64,000 bases of DNA from Gymnothorax reevesii (Eukaryota > Chordata > Actinopteri > Anguilliformes > Muraenidae). The notes below the pieces were generated by a model. The model ran no database searches. It was not told the origin of the DNA and saw only the letters and a list, made by a program, of their open reading frames with translations. The stretch's first letter is position 1, and every line of letters starts with the position of its first letter. Made by a program: the position numbers and the translations under genes. This document shows positions 34,816-47,899 of the stretch, in pieces. The DNA is taken from assembly GCA_029721435.1 (NCBI GenBank), contig CM056582.1, forward strand, positions 38,770,611 to 38,834,610. Reading direction: 5' to 3'.

Positions 34816-35295
34816 TTAACAAATGTTCAAGTTGTTCATCTTTGATATGACTCTAGGTATGTTTAAATGTCCACCAAAGATTCCTTTTGGTTTTGTATTC
34901 GGGTTCCACAGTACGCTTGCGTGATGAACAGTCTGAAATATTTTTGTTTGCTGTTGTTTCATAAACACAGTGTTAGCTGTAGCAGAGAGAGATGTTTGCG
35001 CTTTTGACGGCCTTTGCCCACTGTATGTAGAGAAAAAGTTTGTTTGAGGGTTGTTACCTCGAGATCCTGCAAAGTGCAGAGCTGGCGTATTTATTCTGTG
35101 TGGAACAGCTGATTGGCAAATATCCACATGAAGTGGCTTCGAGCTCACAGGTCTGGGATTTAAATGGACATCTCCACGTAGAAAGAGAACCGCGCAGAAA
35201 ACAATCGAGATGCTCCGTTTTGTCGGAGATATTTTGCCCCCACTCTTGCTCAGTTCATGCTGTAATCGCTGAACTCGCACTCGCCCGTCATCCAA
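34816..35295 (-). pseudogene. LINE N-terminal frame with 2A-like motif
   Basis: A 159-codon frame from a - strand ATG at 35295. Residues 31-49 read IVFCAVLFLRGDVHLNPRP: a hydrophobic run then GDVHLNPRP, the layout of 2A ribosome-skipping peptides (consensus D-V/I-E-x-N-P-G-P) reported at the N-terminus of CR1/L2/Rex-type LINEs. Here the critical Gly before the last Pro is Arg and Glu is His, so skipping is unlikely in this copy. The rest is Ser/Thr/Asn-rich, ending near IPRVISKMNN. The endonuclease follows in another frame. Confidence 0.65.
35149..35175 (-). other. 2A-like peptide motif GDVHLNPRP
   Basis: Residues 41-49 of the LINE N-terminal frame, directly after a hydrophobic/leucine stretch. 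The last three residues are P-R-P where active 2A sequences have P-G-P. Confidence 0.55.
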
Positions 35296-35610
35296 AACTT
35301 TAGAGTAGATGATATATTGGCTCCATGAATCGAGCGGTAGGCTGACAGCGCGGCTCCTTGAGAGTAGGCCAGCGGAGACGACCGTTTACAGCGGCGCACC
35401 AGTTCCCCCTCAACTGTGAACCTGTGAGTATAGTTATGAACAGGACAAGGATGATCAGAGGTGAAAACTCCTTAGTTTTTAGTTTTAGTAAGGCGCCCAT
35501 CTCCCACGTAAAGTTTGATAATCAGGCAGTCTCCCAGTTAGTTTTGGGAAAGGTGAAACAGCAGCACCTGCCACTCTGCTACCACCTTCCGGCATCTTCC
35601 ATCATTTAAG

Positions 35611-36910
35611 GGATACGATTTAATTTGGCCATGACTTGACTATCTTAGCTAGCTTCTGTGTGTCCAAACTGCATTTTCACATTTTTGGAACGTTGGCTAG
35701 CTAGCAAGCTAGCTCAAAAGCAATCACTGGTACTGCAAACTAGCTAGTGAAGTTGGGGCAAAAACAAATGACACCGCTTAATTATGATGATTATTTACAG
35801 AGGTTCTCCATAGTTAATCTTAGCAAGCTAGCTAGATGGCTACATATGGTATGGAGTAACATAGTTCAATAAGCAGTCGCGCATTCACAGCATAGCCACT
35901 GATTCTACGTTTTCTTCGGAGTGGCTCTGTGTAAATGTCACCGCCCCCACGGCACACTGATGAAGTTAAACGAATGGGCCTGCTGCGAGGCAGTGATGAT
36001 TTCATTGGTCAACATGGAACCTCGCATCCTATTGGTTGGCTTTTTTTTCTTTTCTTTTTTTTTAATAGGAACGTACCGCCGAAAAATTGGATGTCTGACG
36101 AGCAACAGATTTTTTTTGTTTTTACTTGTCTGCGTGAAAAACTGATTGTCCCGGGTCACCGATTTTTCGTTCACTGCGCCGGTCCTATCAAGTGTTGTGG
36201 CCGGGCCGACTTATTTATTTTTTCCGTGCTTCCAATAACCAAAAACTGCATAGATGCATCAAGCCTCGTTGTGTCTGACTCACAGGAAGAAAGGTTTTGT
36301 GGAAAGAAACAATCAAACGCAAAACTGCGCATCTGTGGTCATAATGTGGTATTCCCAGAAAATGTACATGCGTATTCCAACTGACAGAAGTTAGGCTGTG
36401 TGTGTGAAGCATGGCTGGCTGCGACACTGGTTTGGCCCGGTAGCCTACTCTAGGCTCGACTCGACATGGCTGCTCCAACCACCAAAATATTTGCTGTCAA
36501 TGTTTACAGTGTCAGAAGTCAGAGCACATTTGTCCACCTTAAAAAGGTGCTCAAACTTATCTGTCCAAAAAAAAAAAAAAACTTTCCTGATTGACCAATC
36601 ATTGTCATTCAGTTGCTGTGGAAAGTTTATACTTCCTGGGATTAGATAAGAAACATGTCAATCAATACATCTTTACTTGTGAAGTGTCACAAGGGTGTGA
36701 ACTATTAGTGTGCATTATGCAGATGAGCCTAAGTAAATAATTGAGTGATTGCTTAGGTCGATATAAGGGAGCGCTGAATTTGTCAATGGAGGAATCTACG
36801 CATAAATCCCCGGTAGGGAACTACGCATTTTTGGTATGTGATTACTATAATTGATAATAGAATGACAGTATCAGTATCATGTCGCAGTTTTGCTTCAGAA
36901 AAGCGATTTT
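35611..36910. other. No gene; AT-rich with GCTAGC clusters and old repeat
   Basis: 35640-35850 is rich in GCTAGCTAG palindromic words. 36590-36880 is the second copy of the diverged repeat also found at 18310-18610. T-runs and A-runs at about 36045-36063 and 36569-36581. Frames of 60-150 codons here have no recognisable motif. Confidence 0.45.
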
Positions 36911-37046
36911 TACCCCTCAGCCCTCAAGGCTGACGGGGTATTGCTATCCTTCGTGCGGTTGGGCAGGCGGGCAGGCGGGCGGGCGGGCGTCTCCAAAAAT
37001 TTCGACATCGGGCTGAGGGATATTCCGTGCATTGCACCCCTATTTT
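36911..37046. repeat. Short repeat, copy 2 (TACCCCTCAGCC...ATTGCACCCC)
   Basis: Same ends as 15943-16028 plus a GGCGGGCAGGCGGGCGGGCG core and ATTTCGACATCGGGCTGAGG. The two copies show that this family exists with and without the GC-rich core. Confidence 0.75.
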
Positions 37047-37049
37047 ATT

Positions 37050-37375
37050 CTTAACTAGTAATTGGGATACCACTGGCTCACAATAGCTGAAGTGGTTGCT
37101 ATAGAGGAAACGATTTTTTTCTATCGCAAGAGAATTTTTTTTGAACTGCTGGACAGATTCTATGGGCAAGTATATTGAGCAGTTTGCACATCAGGATTAG
37201 CTGAGAAGTTTAATTCATGCAACTCCTGAAAAACAGGGTTGGGACAGAACTCAATATTTTAAATCGTGTTCAAGGTCGGCTTGCAAGTGAATATTCAATA
37301 ACTGATCCGGGTGTGCCATCTAGTGAGAGAATAGTGTAACTGTGTGCATAAATATAGCAGCTGTATGTCTGCTGG
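37050..37375. repeat. Fragment related to the hAT at 29200
   Basis: GGATACCACTGGCTCACAAT, TAGCTGAAGTGGTTG and, further on, GTGAATATTCAATAACTG, CATCTAGTGAGAGAATA and GTGCATAAATATAGCAGC match 30330-30450 (and 43790-43870 in reverse) in order, with about 130 bp of extra sequence between. Terminal sequences are missing. Confidence 0.6.
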
Positions 37376-39748
<2,373 letters not shown>

Positions 39749-39779
39749 TGATTTATTTTCATCTCCAGGATGACGAGTG

Positions 39780-40745
39780 TGAATGCTCCGCCGATCTCCT
39801 CACTGAAGTGAGCTCTGATACGGTGTTCAAAATCAATCAATCAATCAATCAATATCCTTTATTTAACCTGGTAAAACCTCAGAGATTTAAAACCTCTTTC
39901 AAGAGTGACCTGGCCAAGATGGCAGCAAAAAAAACAGAACGGTTACAACATACACACAAGACACAAATAAATACGGTCACACACTACAGGAAATCAAGAG
40001 TGGGATTACATGATCACTCAGTGCAATCACAAGATCTAATTGAGGTTATTTCTCTGTCTTTTAAAATGGTCTTGAATTCCCCCAGAGTTACAAGATGTGT
40101 CAATTTCAAGTCCTTCTGCACTTCATTCCAGGTAGACGGGGCAGAAAATGTAAAAGCCTTTTTGCCCAGTTCAGTTCTGACTCTCGGGACCTGCATCTGT
40201 ATGATGTCCTGTGAGCGCAGGACTTATCGACTAAGGTTTCTGCACATGTGTAGACACAACCATGCAGGCAGAAGTCCAAGAATAGATTTATAAATAAAAG
40301 TCAGCCAGTGAGAGTCTTCGAACATACAAAGATGGACAATGTGCGACGGCATATAAGGAGCAGTGATGTACACGATAGCTTCAACCAGTGATAAAACGCG
40401 AAGCACAGTGGTATACAACATCTAATTTCTTTAGTTATAGGTCTCCATAGTCCAACAAGGGTAAAAAAGTTTTGGAGATCAAATGTTTTCTAACTTGCAA
40501 AGAAAAACAGGACTTATTTCTAAAAAAGAAACCCAATTTCAGTTTGAGCGTAGAAACAAGTTTGTCTATGTGCAGTTTAAAGGACAGGTTCTCATCAATC
40601 AGAATGCCTAAGTATTTATAAGATGCAACCATTTCAATTTTAACCCCATGAACAGTTGACAACCTAGGAAGGTGAGATGGAAGCTGCTTGCCAAAATAAG
40701 CTGTAATCCAGTGGTCAAGACGACCTGAATTGGATTCGGACAACC
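39780..40745 (-). mobile_element. 5'-truncated LINE, 3' part of reverse transcriptase and 3' UTR
   Basis: The - strand reads DHWITAYFGKQLPSHLPRL, SYKYLGILIDENLSFKLHID, KLGFFFRNKSCFS, RKHLISKTFLPLLDYGDL, then after frame breaks TFIYKSILGLLP, RVRTELGKKAFTFSAPSTWN and EVQKDLKL: the region after the YADD box through the C-terminus of a CR1/L2/Rex-type LINE. On the + strand the element opens with CAATCAATCAATCAATCAAT (39834), i.e. the element ends in an ATTG-type microsatellite tail. 5' truncation near 40745 is the usual outcome of LINE insertion. Inactive. Confidence 0.85.
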
Positions 40746-41596
40746 TAGCCTACCTACAAAATTGTCCGGATGGACAACCGAAAATTCTGGCCATGTTTTT
40801 GGGCCTGTGTCCACAGGCAGCCGTTTTTGAGCTGCATCTAGCACCCCTGCCGCCACGAAGAGCGGAGCTAGGAACATAGTATTCAGGTGCCACACATTTA
40901 TGGGAACTTCTGCAAATGAGTTGGGAAGAACTTTGTGAAGAATATTGTAGAAAGAATGCCACCAGTGTGTTCAGCCATTATATCTGCAGTGATTATTTTA
41001 GGACGTGTAATTTGCGGGATCCCGCAAGTTTGATAGACTCGGAGCTAAACGAAGATTTCACTGTGCTAGCAACTACGCATTACATTATTATTTGACGCGA
41101 ATCTTTGTTCTAGTTCGTAGACTGACATAAACTTCCGTGCATTTATTCAACTAATTTATAAACCTACTCCAAAGATTTTTGTGAAAATGTCGGCAGCAAG
41201 AGACTTCTGTTTATGCCTGTATCTGACTGGCTGGATGCATGTTTCTGTAACCCCCTGTCATGCTCGAGCGCTGCTTTCCAGTTGGTTAAACCACACGAGG
41301 TAAAAACAGCATCCCTCTCACCGGCAGTAACATATTTCCTGGAGGGAAAGCAAAAGTATGCATCCCGCTGAACTGAGTACTCCAGCCACAGTTGAATGGA
41401 TTGAATGATCGCCATAAAGCACCGAATGCACGCTCTAGGTAGCTAGCTAATATTGGCTGGGATGGAGCATCGCCATTCAAGTCACTAACCCTGTGAGGTA
41501 GAGGCCAGGCAGCAGACGGAACTGGTTTGGGGCAGTGCTTGTGGAGGGCGCTGGAGCCATAGTCATAGCTTCTGGTGTGCAAGCTACAGCATCGCC
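40746..41596. other. No gene confidently recognised
   Basis: The + strand around 40890-41060 can be read as an Ile/Cys/Tyr-rich frame, but without a family I can name. No splice-supported exon. Calmodulin intron 5 continues through here. Confidence 0.4.
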
Positions 41597-42135
41597 AGAG
41601 ATACCAAGTCTCACGCATTTGGTTTTGGTCTCATGCATTTTTTAAGGCTTATTCAACATAGTCCACAATTATTCAATGAACACTTATTAATGAGATTCTC
41701 ACACGGTATTAAAATACTCGTGCTTTGAAGTTTCAGTCTCACTTGCTTGAAGGTGGACCTCACTATGGATAGTGATTATGACTCTGGACTTCTAGTGCTT
41801 CTCATTTCTCAGGGATTGGAAATTCTTGCGTTTCATGATCGTTTAAATTGTTTAAATGAAATAAGACCATTTGAAACATCAAGCAATTCTACTGCTTTCA
41901 ATCCCTCAGTAAAGACTAGCGTGAGAATTCCCGAGTCATAATCAATTTCCGTGTCACTAGTGGGGAAATCCACCGTAATGCGCATGATACTGATTAACAT
42001 CGTGCACAATGACTTAAATTTCAGGAGTGAATTTCCTCAGTGCGCGTTGATTGAATAATTGCTGACTACGGCACAGGTACGTGAATGCCACTAAGAGGCG
42101 AGACTCAGGCCAAATGTGTGAGACTTGGCATCTCT
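41597..42135. mobile_element. Nonautonomous hAT (539 bp)
   Basis: GCATCGCC is duplicated exactly at 41589-41596 and 42136-42143. The element starts AGAGATACCAAGTCTCACGC and ends with the inverted GTGAGACTTGGCATCTCT. Eight-base target duplication with inverted termini indicates the hAT superfamily. No transposase is encoded; a 64-codon frame inside has no recognisable motif. Confidence 0.88.
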
Positions 42136-43074
42136 GCATCGCCTGGGGTTGAAGGAGCACAAGGCTTGCTAATAGGTTTTAAAAAACGATACATGGCTCA
42201 GAACTCGTTTGAATGAATAAAACGAAATGTAAGTAAAATTGTGAGTCTCTGCGAGCTGCTCAATGTACACCTATGAAGAGAATGGCTTCACTGCCTGGTG
42301 AAGTATCCGCATTTACAACTTTAGCAGTAGGACTTCGGTTTGGAGGAGGCCTTTAAACTGTGCACCAAGTCAGGTGTTAAGAACTATTATTTTATGTGCT
42401 ATTTTGTCATTGACTTAATAATTATGATTGGCACAGACTGTGAAGGTTTTATATTAAAACTTTAAACTCTAACTTCATTCAAGTCTTAATTTTGTCAATA
42501 AGGTATAAAAACTGAATGTGTGTACAGATGAATAAGTGAGCCAGTCAAGGTACTGTTTAAAAACTTGATATAAATGGCATTTTACCAGGTATACCCAGTT
42601 GACCCACTTTTTTTCCCATTGGCCCACTTTTTTTTTTTTTTAAGTCAGGGGGGAGTTGGCCTCCTTTTGAAATTTTCTAGAATCATCACTGTATGTGCCA
42701 AAGGTGGCTACTTTGAGTCAAAAGCTTAAAATACGTTTTGGTTCATAAATTGATTCTATGATTTCTTTTTTAACTTCGATTGTTAATTTGTTTTCTCATG
42801 TCCATGCTTTGATTCCAGAGTACAACGAGACATTAAACTGCATAATTTTCTATTAAAAAACTGGAAAAATTGGGGTGTCCTAAAACTTTTGACTGGAAGT
42901 GTACATGTACCTGGGTCGAGGGTTACGGAATATCTTATATGCAGCACAGGGACACAGTCACGTTAGTGACAGTTACTTTGTTTCTGCTACATTTGCGGCA
43001 CTCTTCGTGAAAATAGTTTAACTTTTGGCACATTGCTATCGATAATGTCACTTCTTTCTCACCTTTCAGTTTAA
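42136..43074. other. No gene recognised; T-rich
   Basis: Mostly unique-looking AT-rich DNA with a T-run at 42627-42641. It contains the Tc1-like end annotated separately. Confidence 0.45.
42790..42903. repeat. Tc1-like terminal fragment
   Basis: GGGGTGTCCTAAAACTTTTG ACTGGAAGTGTA near 42872-42903 matches the form of a common fish Tc1 terminus (ends ...GGGTGTCCTAAAACTTTTGAC.GG.AGTGTA). No second terminus or transposase was found, so this is one end only. Confidence 0.6.
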
Positions 43075-43099
43075 GTCAAGTCGGAATATTTCGTTTCGT

Positions 43100-43411
43100 C
43101 ATCGGCAAAAAGTCAGGGTAATCCGGCAAAATTTTGGAAAATTAAGTCCCTGAAAAATAGTCCTCCTTCATTACCACATTCTATCCACACGAATTCTGGT
43201 CCTGTTACTGATGAGCACAAAATCTGTGACTTTTTTAACCAACATTTTATAGCGGCCAGAAACCTTTTTGAAAATTTTAATAATCCACTACAGGAGATAT
43301 GTCTGACCTTGGCTCTTGTGGATTTACAAATTCTCAAAATCCTAGACTATTTTCTTTCAGTGAATTTAACGTGACTGAGGTCCTACTGGAATTAAAACGT
43401 ATAGATGTACA
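43100..43411 (+). pseudogene. LINE EN-RT linker
   Basis: The + strand reads KFWKIKSLKNSPPSLPHSIH, SGPVTDEHKICDFFNQHFIA, then VDLQILKIL and, shifted, LLELKRIDVH. W..I..L and DFFN.HF are typical of the linker preceding the RT domain in CR1/L2-like LINEs. Confidence 0.75.
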
Positions 43412-45018
43412 CAGTGGCGTAGCGTAGAGGCGCTGGGCCCCGGTGCGAGAATGGCGCTAGCCCCCAAACACCCCCCCCTCCCCCCCCCCCCCCCGGAATA
43501 CATGTAAATCGTAACAGAGCTTTAGTTTTTTGAGGATTTGTACTTTACCTGAGTTATTTTTTAAACCTGGACTTTTACTCTACAACATTTAAAACTTAAA
43601 AATTATCATTTTACTTCGTTACTTTGACACTAGCCACTTCGTTACAAATTAAAATATGAACGCAATTCATCGTTTAAGGTTTATCTGGATTTGGCGTCTT
43701 CGAGAAGAACAACGGTGCTCGGCAGCAGGGTATGTTAGTGCGAGGACACGGAGCTGCAAATTTATGCACGTAGTTACAATATTCTATCACTAGATGGCCC
43801 ACCCGCATCAGTTATTGGATATTCACAGAAACAATCGTCCTCTGTAGCCAACCACTTCAGCTACAGTGAGCCAGTAGGTATCCAAATCAGTAATTAAGAA
43901 AAATCCGTTTTCTGAAAAACGTAGACACCTATAATTATTAGGGCTATTAGAACCATGGACAATGAATATTTGCACTGCATCTCTACATCACACAACACGT
44001 TAGGCTATTTGAACCATGAACAACAGTGACAATACATTGCCAATCAAAATGCAAAAAAGATCCATACGGCTGAACAGTCAACCATATTTCCCTAACAGCA
44101 CAACAGTGGCCAAATCAAAAAGTAAACAGATAGATAGACACACATCCTGGCACAGCAGCCATTTAACCACAACCGGCAAGCTGATCACTTGCAGTAGCCT
44201 AATAAAAAACTGCACTCACCCATTCAGAAGTTAACTCTGGGTGCCTTCTGCTCTGCGAAGTCGTTGAGCAAGAGGGCAATGAGGTGGTAGCATTAGCCTA
44301 CAAGTCTGACTGCTGCGTGTCGCCGCTATCATTCACAACGCTAGCAGGAACTGGATCTGGACAAGATGACTGTTTAAAAAATGTATTCAATTTCTCCAAT
44401 TTGGAGTTCCGTACATCAAGCTCTTTTTTTCTTTTCTTTTTTGAGCACCGCCTTTGTGCTGCTCAACATGGTGCTCAAGACTTTTCACCTCTAATACTAA
44501 GCTAATGGGTTAGCTGATCTCTCAAACAAGAACACTTCACGAGCAAGCGCGTAGCCTACGAAGCTACGATCAGAAAGGATTAAGTAAATGTCAACTTATT
44601 GGACAAACACATTTCCCAGCAGGCCATGTTCTTTTGAAAATGTTGAGAATAAAACAATCAAATATATGATTAGTAATTGTGATTATAACGGACAAAGTAT
44701 CATTACTGAAATACAAAGACATATATCAAAGAAAAGAGGAAAAATGGCCAGTATGTGTGTGGGGGAGAGGGGGGGGGGGTTGTTACCATGACTGTGTTGT
44801 ATGAAACAGTGGAGCAATATATTAACTCATCTCCTCGCTTAACTACAAGTGTTTAGATTGAGTTAAACGAAATCTCCAGAGATAACATTGTAAAAGATAA
44901 ATTTTCTTTATATGTTGTGACACGAGGAAGAGTGGCCTAGCCAATCACCGTGGACCCTCAGCGCTCGTCGGGGCCTCGGTTCAGCGCACCGGCGGCACCG
45001 GCAATACCTAGGCCACTG
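43412..45018 (-). mobile_element. hAT element, copy 2 (1.61 kb)
   Basis: Inverted relative to copy 1 at 29200-30778. Starts CAGTGGCGTAGCGTAGAGGC at 43412 and ends ACCTAGGCCACTG at 45018. GATGTACA is duplicated exactly at 43404-43411 and 45019-45026. The transposase exon remnant of copy 1 is present here on the - strand (about 44225-44480). Copies differ at scattered bases and in a C-run (about 43477-43492) and G-run (about 44770-44778). Confidence 0.9.
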
Positions 45019-45049
45019 GATGTACATAATTCCACTGGAGAGGATCACT

Positions 45050-45650
45050 TAGTCCTGAGTGTTAGAAACTCAGGCCGGTCCTCCCAAAACGCCACACACG
45101 TCGCACGTCAAAGCAAAAACAACAAAAGGATGCCAATGCCAGCCTATCAAATTTTACTACAAATAACCCGAGTCTAGGGGACTCTAATGCGTAAACCAGC
45201 TGGGGCCTGAATGTAACTATACCCTGAGTGTGGGGATTATAACTTGAACTGGATCTATATGGGAGTGTTAGAAATGTAACAGAGGCAGCAAGAGAACCAG
45301 CTTACTTGGGATCTCCCAATCAACTCCACGTTTCTCCCAGCCAGCCCCGGCTATGGCTCTTCATGAGCTACCTGCTTCCGCACCGACTTCCAGTCAATCA
45401 AGGTTTTTTAAAGTTAAAATAAAACTAAATTGTCCACAAAGAAATAAAATAAACACAGTCCAGAAAGGGGGAATCTTTTACCAGCCGCGTGCTTGCGGTC
45501 AGATCCAAGGCAAACTAAACCAAGAACCCCTCACTCTCAGATAGTCACCTGAATTCACTTAAACAATAATGCATGAGACACCCCCCATCAACTGGTAATC
45601 TCACTGCCTCCAAGATCAGTGTGTGTTCTCCCTATCAATCTGACTTCCTC
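45050..45650. other. Unidentified insert in the LINE
   Basis: LINE coding is lost after GEDHL near 45050 and resumes near 45670. The intervening sequence starts near AGTCCTGAGTGTTAGAAACT. No inverted ends, target duplication or coding motif were recognised. It may be a solo LTR or an unrelated insert. Confidence 0.4.
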
Positions 45651-45669
45651 ATATGAGTCTTTTGCATCT

Positions 45670-47025
45670 TGCAGCCCCACTGATTGCACACTAAATAACT
45701 AATATTTGATTTGCCATTATCGACCGGGCCTATTCCGAGTGTATGGAAAACGGCTCATGTTTTTCCTTTATTTAACAGGGATGATCCCAGTTCAGTAAAT
45801 GGCTATCAGCCCATCTCAAAATTGCCGTGCCTGGCTAAGATTTTAGAATCTCTTGTAAAGCAACAATTTTGCTTCTGTTTAACATTCAATAACATTTTAA
45901 CGTCTCACCAATCTGGTTTCGGGAGTGGCATAGCACCATTACAGCAGCTTCATTGGTTATATCGATTTAGTAACAGCTGTGGATAGTAAACAAAAATGTG
46001 CGGCCCTATTTATTGATTCAGCAAAAGCATTTGACGCAGTAGACCATATTATCTTATTAAATAAGTTGTCCTCCATTGGTCTTGGTTACAGAGCTTGCTC
46101 ATGGTTCCAGGACTCCCTGTCAAATAGAACACAAGCTATAATTTCTGGCGATGCGCAGTCTCAATGTTTAAAACTGACGAAAGGAGTACCCCAAGGTTCC
46201 ATTCTTGGGCCAATTTTATTCACAATATGACGTTGCTTGTAATGTAACAAATTGCAAGATTCATTGTTGCGGAGATGACACAGTATTTTATTCCTTTGCT
46301 TCAACTTTCCTCCAGGTCCTCACATATTTACAATCTGCTTTTAAGGTTATACAGCATGCTCTAGCTGATCTTAAACTAGTTTTAAATACTGATAAAGCAA
46401 AGTTCATGATCTTTTCTACACAAAATGCAATTATGCCAGGTGACAGTTTTCTCAGTGACTGGTGCTCAAATTGAGCAGATTCAGTCTTACAAATATCTGG
46501 TTGGATCATGACTTCTATTTTAAGACACATGTGTCCAACCTGTCCAAGAAATTAGAATGAAAATTGGGTTTCTTTACAGAAATGGGTCCTGTTTTTCTTT
46601 GGACAATAGGAAGAGGATTGTCCAGGTGACAGTATTACTCATATTTGACTACGGAGATGTCCTTTACAGGCATGCCTCTAATAGTACCTTAAGACGCTCG
46701 GAAGCGCTTGATCACAGTTGATTATTATAGGACTCATCATTGCACTTTATATAATTCTGTAGGGTGGTTTTCCTTCATTTTTAGAATGAAGTTACGTTGT
46801 ATTTTATTTATTTATAAAGCTTTGCAAAGCAAACTTCCTTCATATCTGACGAAGCTCATATCCATCAAAACCAGAAGTCAGCATATCGGATCGGATTATC
46901 AGATCCCAAGAATGTTTTTGTTTGAGGCTCCCAGGACTAGAATAAATTTGGGCGGTACCTCTTTTAGTGCATTTGCACCTTGTATGTGGAATTATTTCCA
47001 GGATACTCTGAAGCTAGTTGCCTAA
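45670..47025 (+). pseudogene. LINE reverse transcriptase, + strand
   Basis: Reads STGPIPSVWKTAHVFPLF, NGYQPISKLPCLAKILESL, HQSGFGSGIAP, then KCAALFIDSAKAFDAVDH (RT motif A), KGVPQGSILGPILF (motif B), HCCGDDTVFYS where the expected YADD box reads CGDD, and finally RTHHCTLYNSVGW, LFIYKALQSKLPSYL and RTRINLGGTSFSAFAPCMWN. Frames shift at about 45980, 46210 and 46480-46720. Loss of the Tyr-Ala of YADD and the shifts show it is dead. Confidence 0.88.
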
Positions 47026-47298
47026 TTGCCTAATCCCCTTCATGTCTTTCAAGAAATGAGTGTTGGATATATTACTTTGAGAGGCCAGATGTACTTGCTT
47101 TTAGTTTAAGGCAGGACAGAGAAAAACGATGTGCAAATCCTATGTTCTTTTATATTTAGATATATTCATTTTTTAAATTTATTTTAATTATTTTCAATTC
47201 TATTTTGAAATGAGTAATTCCTTTAGTCTGGAATTGATGTTTGTGAATTTTATGTATTTTTATCTTTGTCTTTAACCTTCCGTTGTAATTGTTTTATT

Positions 47299-47450
47299 GG
47301 GCCCTAAATTCATAGACCAGGTGCAGGCGTGGCGAATGGGGGGTGCGCCGCGCCAACGGGGTGTGTCCAGGCGTATGTTGCAATTTCGTGCCCGGCGCAT
47401 CCTGGCGCAAGTACTCCTCTGTCCCGCCTCTGTCCTTCCTTCCGGCGCAA
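47299..47450. repeat. GGGCCCTAAATTCATAG..GGCGCA terminal-like fragment
   Basis: Starts GGGCCCTAAATTCATAGACC and is dense in GGCG(C/T)A words, the style of some fish PIF/Harbinger-type ends. No partner end found. Confidence 0.35.
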
Positions 47451-47892
47451 GTAACAAAGAGAGAGGAGAAAAGGCTTAAGTGGGTTTAACACAGCCGAGT
47501 CAACTCTTCACCTATATAATGAGCTCCTCTCTTCACCTTTAAAGTGTTGAAATAAAGAAGCCTCCTATATCTGCACGATGCGGCAATGTTACTTTGCTGA
47601 TTCAGGCTTGTTTTCTGCACCGCTTACGTCTACAGTAAGCATTACGAATATGAGGCATTCTCGAATTATGACCATTTACAAACTTGAAAGGAATTTCAAA
47701 ACGAAAACTACGTCAGATTATTCAAACTTATGAAGTTGGAATGAAATACGACGGTTGCTAATGTATTTCTTCTGCCTGCATCATTGGGAAGAGAAACGTG
47801 TTTCTATTATTACACCCTGTTTTTGCTTAAAATTTTGTCAATTACATGCATGGACAACAATGCAAGATAGGTTACACATTTATTTTCAATAT
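47451..47892. other. No gene recognised
   Basis: AT-rich spacer between the LINE and the Harbinger element; CCTATATAATGAG and AATAAAG near 47511-47560 could be fortuitous. Confidence 0.45.
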
Positions 47893-47899
47893 GGGGTCT

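Larger units (their letters stand above)
27617..35610 (-). mobile_element. LINE retrotransposon (CR1/L2/Rex group), interrupted
   Basis: On the - strand this element reads, from about 35610 down: 5' leader, an N-terminal frame with a 2A-like motif, an APE endonuclease, a linker, a reverse transcriptase and a 3' UTR ending near 27617. It is interrupted by a hAT element (29200-30778) and by AGGGCCC copy 3 (31280-33932). Removing both leaves about 3.8 kb. The coding frames have many stops, so it is inactive. Clade is inferred from the EN-RT order and RT style; which member of the CR1/L2/Rex group is uncertain. Confidence 0.85.
43075..47290 (+). mobile_element. LINE retrotransposon (CR1/L2/Rex group), + strand, interrupted
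   Basis: Begins 5'-truncated in the EN-RT linker and runs through reverse transcriptase to the 3' UTR near 47290. Interrupted by hAT copy 2 (43412-45018) and by an unidentified stretch of about 0.6 kb (about 45050-45650). The frame continues across the hAT target duplication (..LKRIDVH-NSTGEDHL). Many stops and shifts; inactive. The style of the C-terminus resembles the LINE at 39780-40745. Confidence 0.85.

Noticed and set aside
35935..36384. 149-codon + strand open frame
   Set aside because: Hydrophobic, Phe-rich low-complexity translation from T-runs; no motif and no splice support.
40746..41060. Possible THAP-like zinc finger on the + strand
   Set aside because: Only a vague Cys/His spacing; no C..C start or AVPTIF-like end, so not supported.
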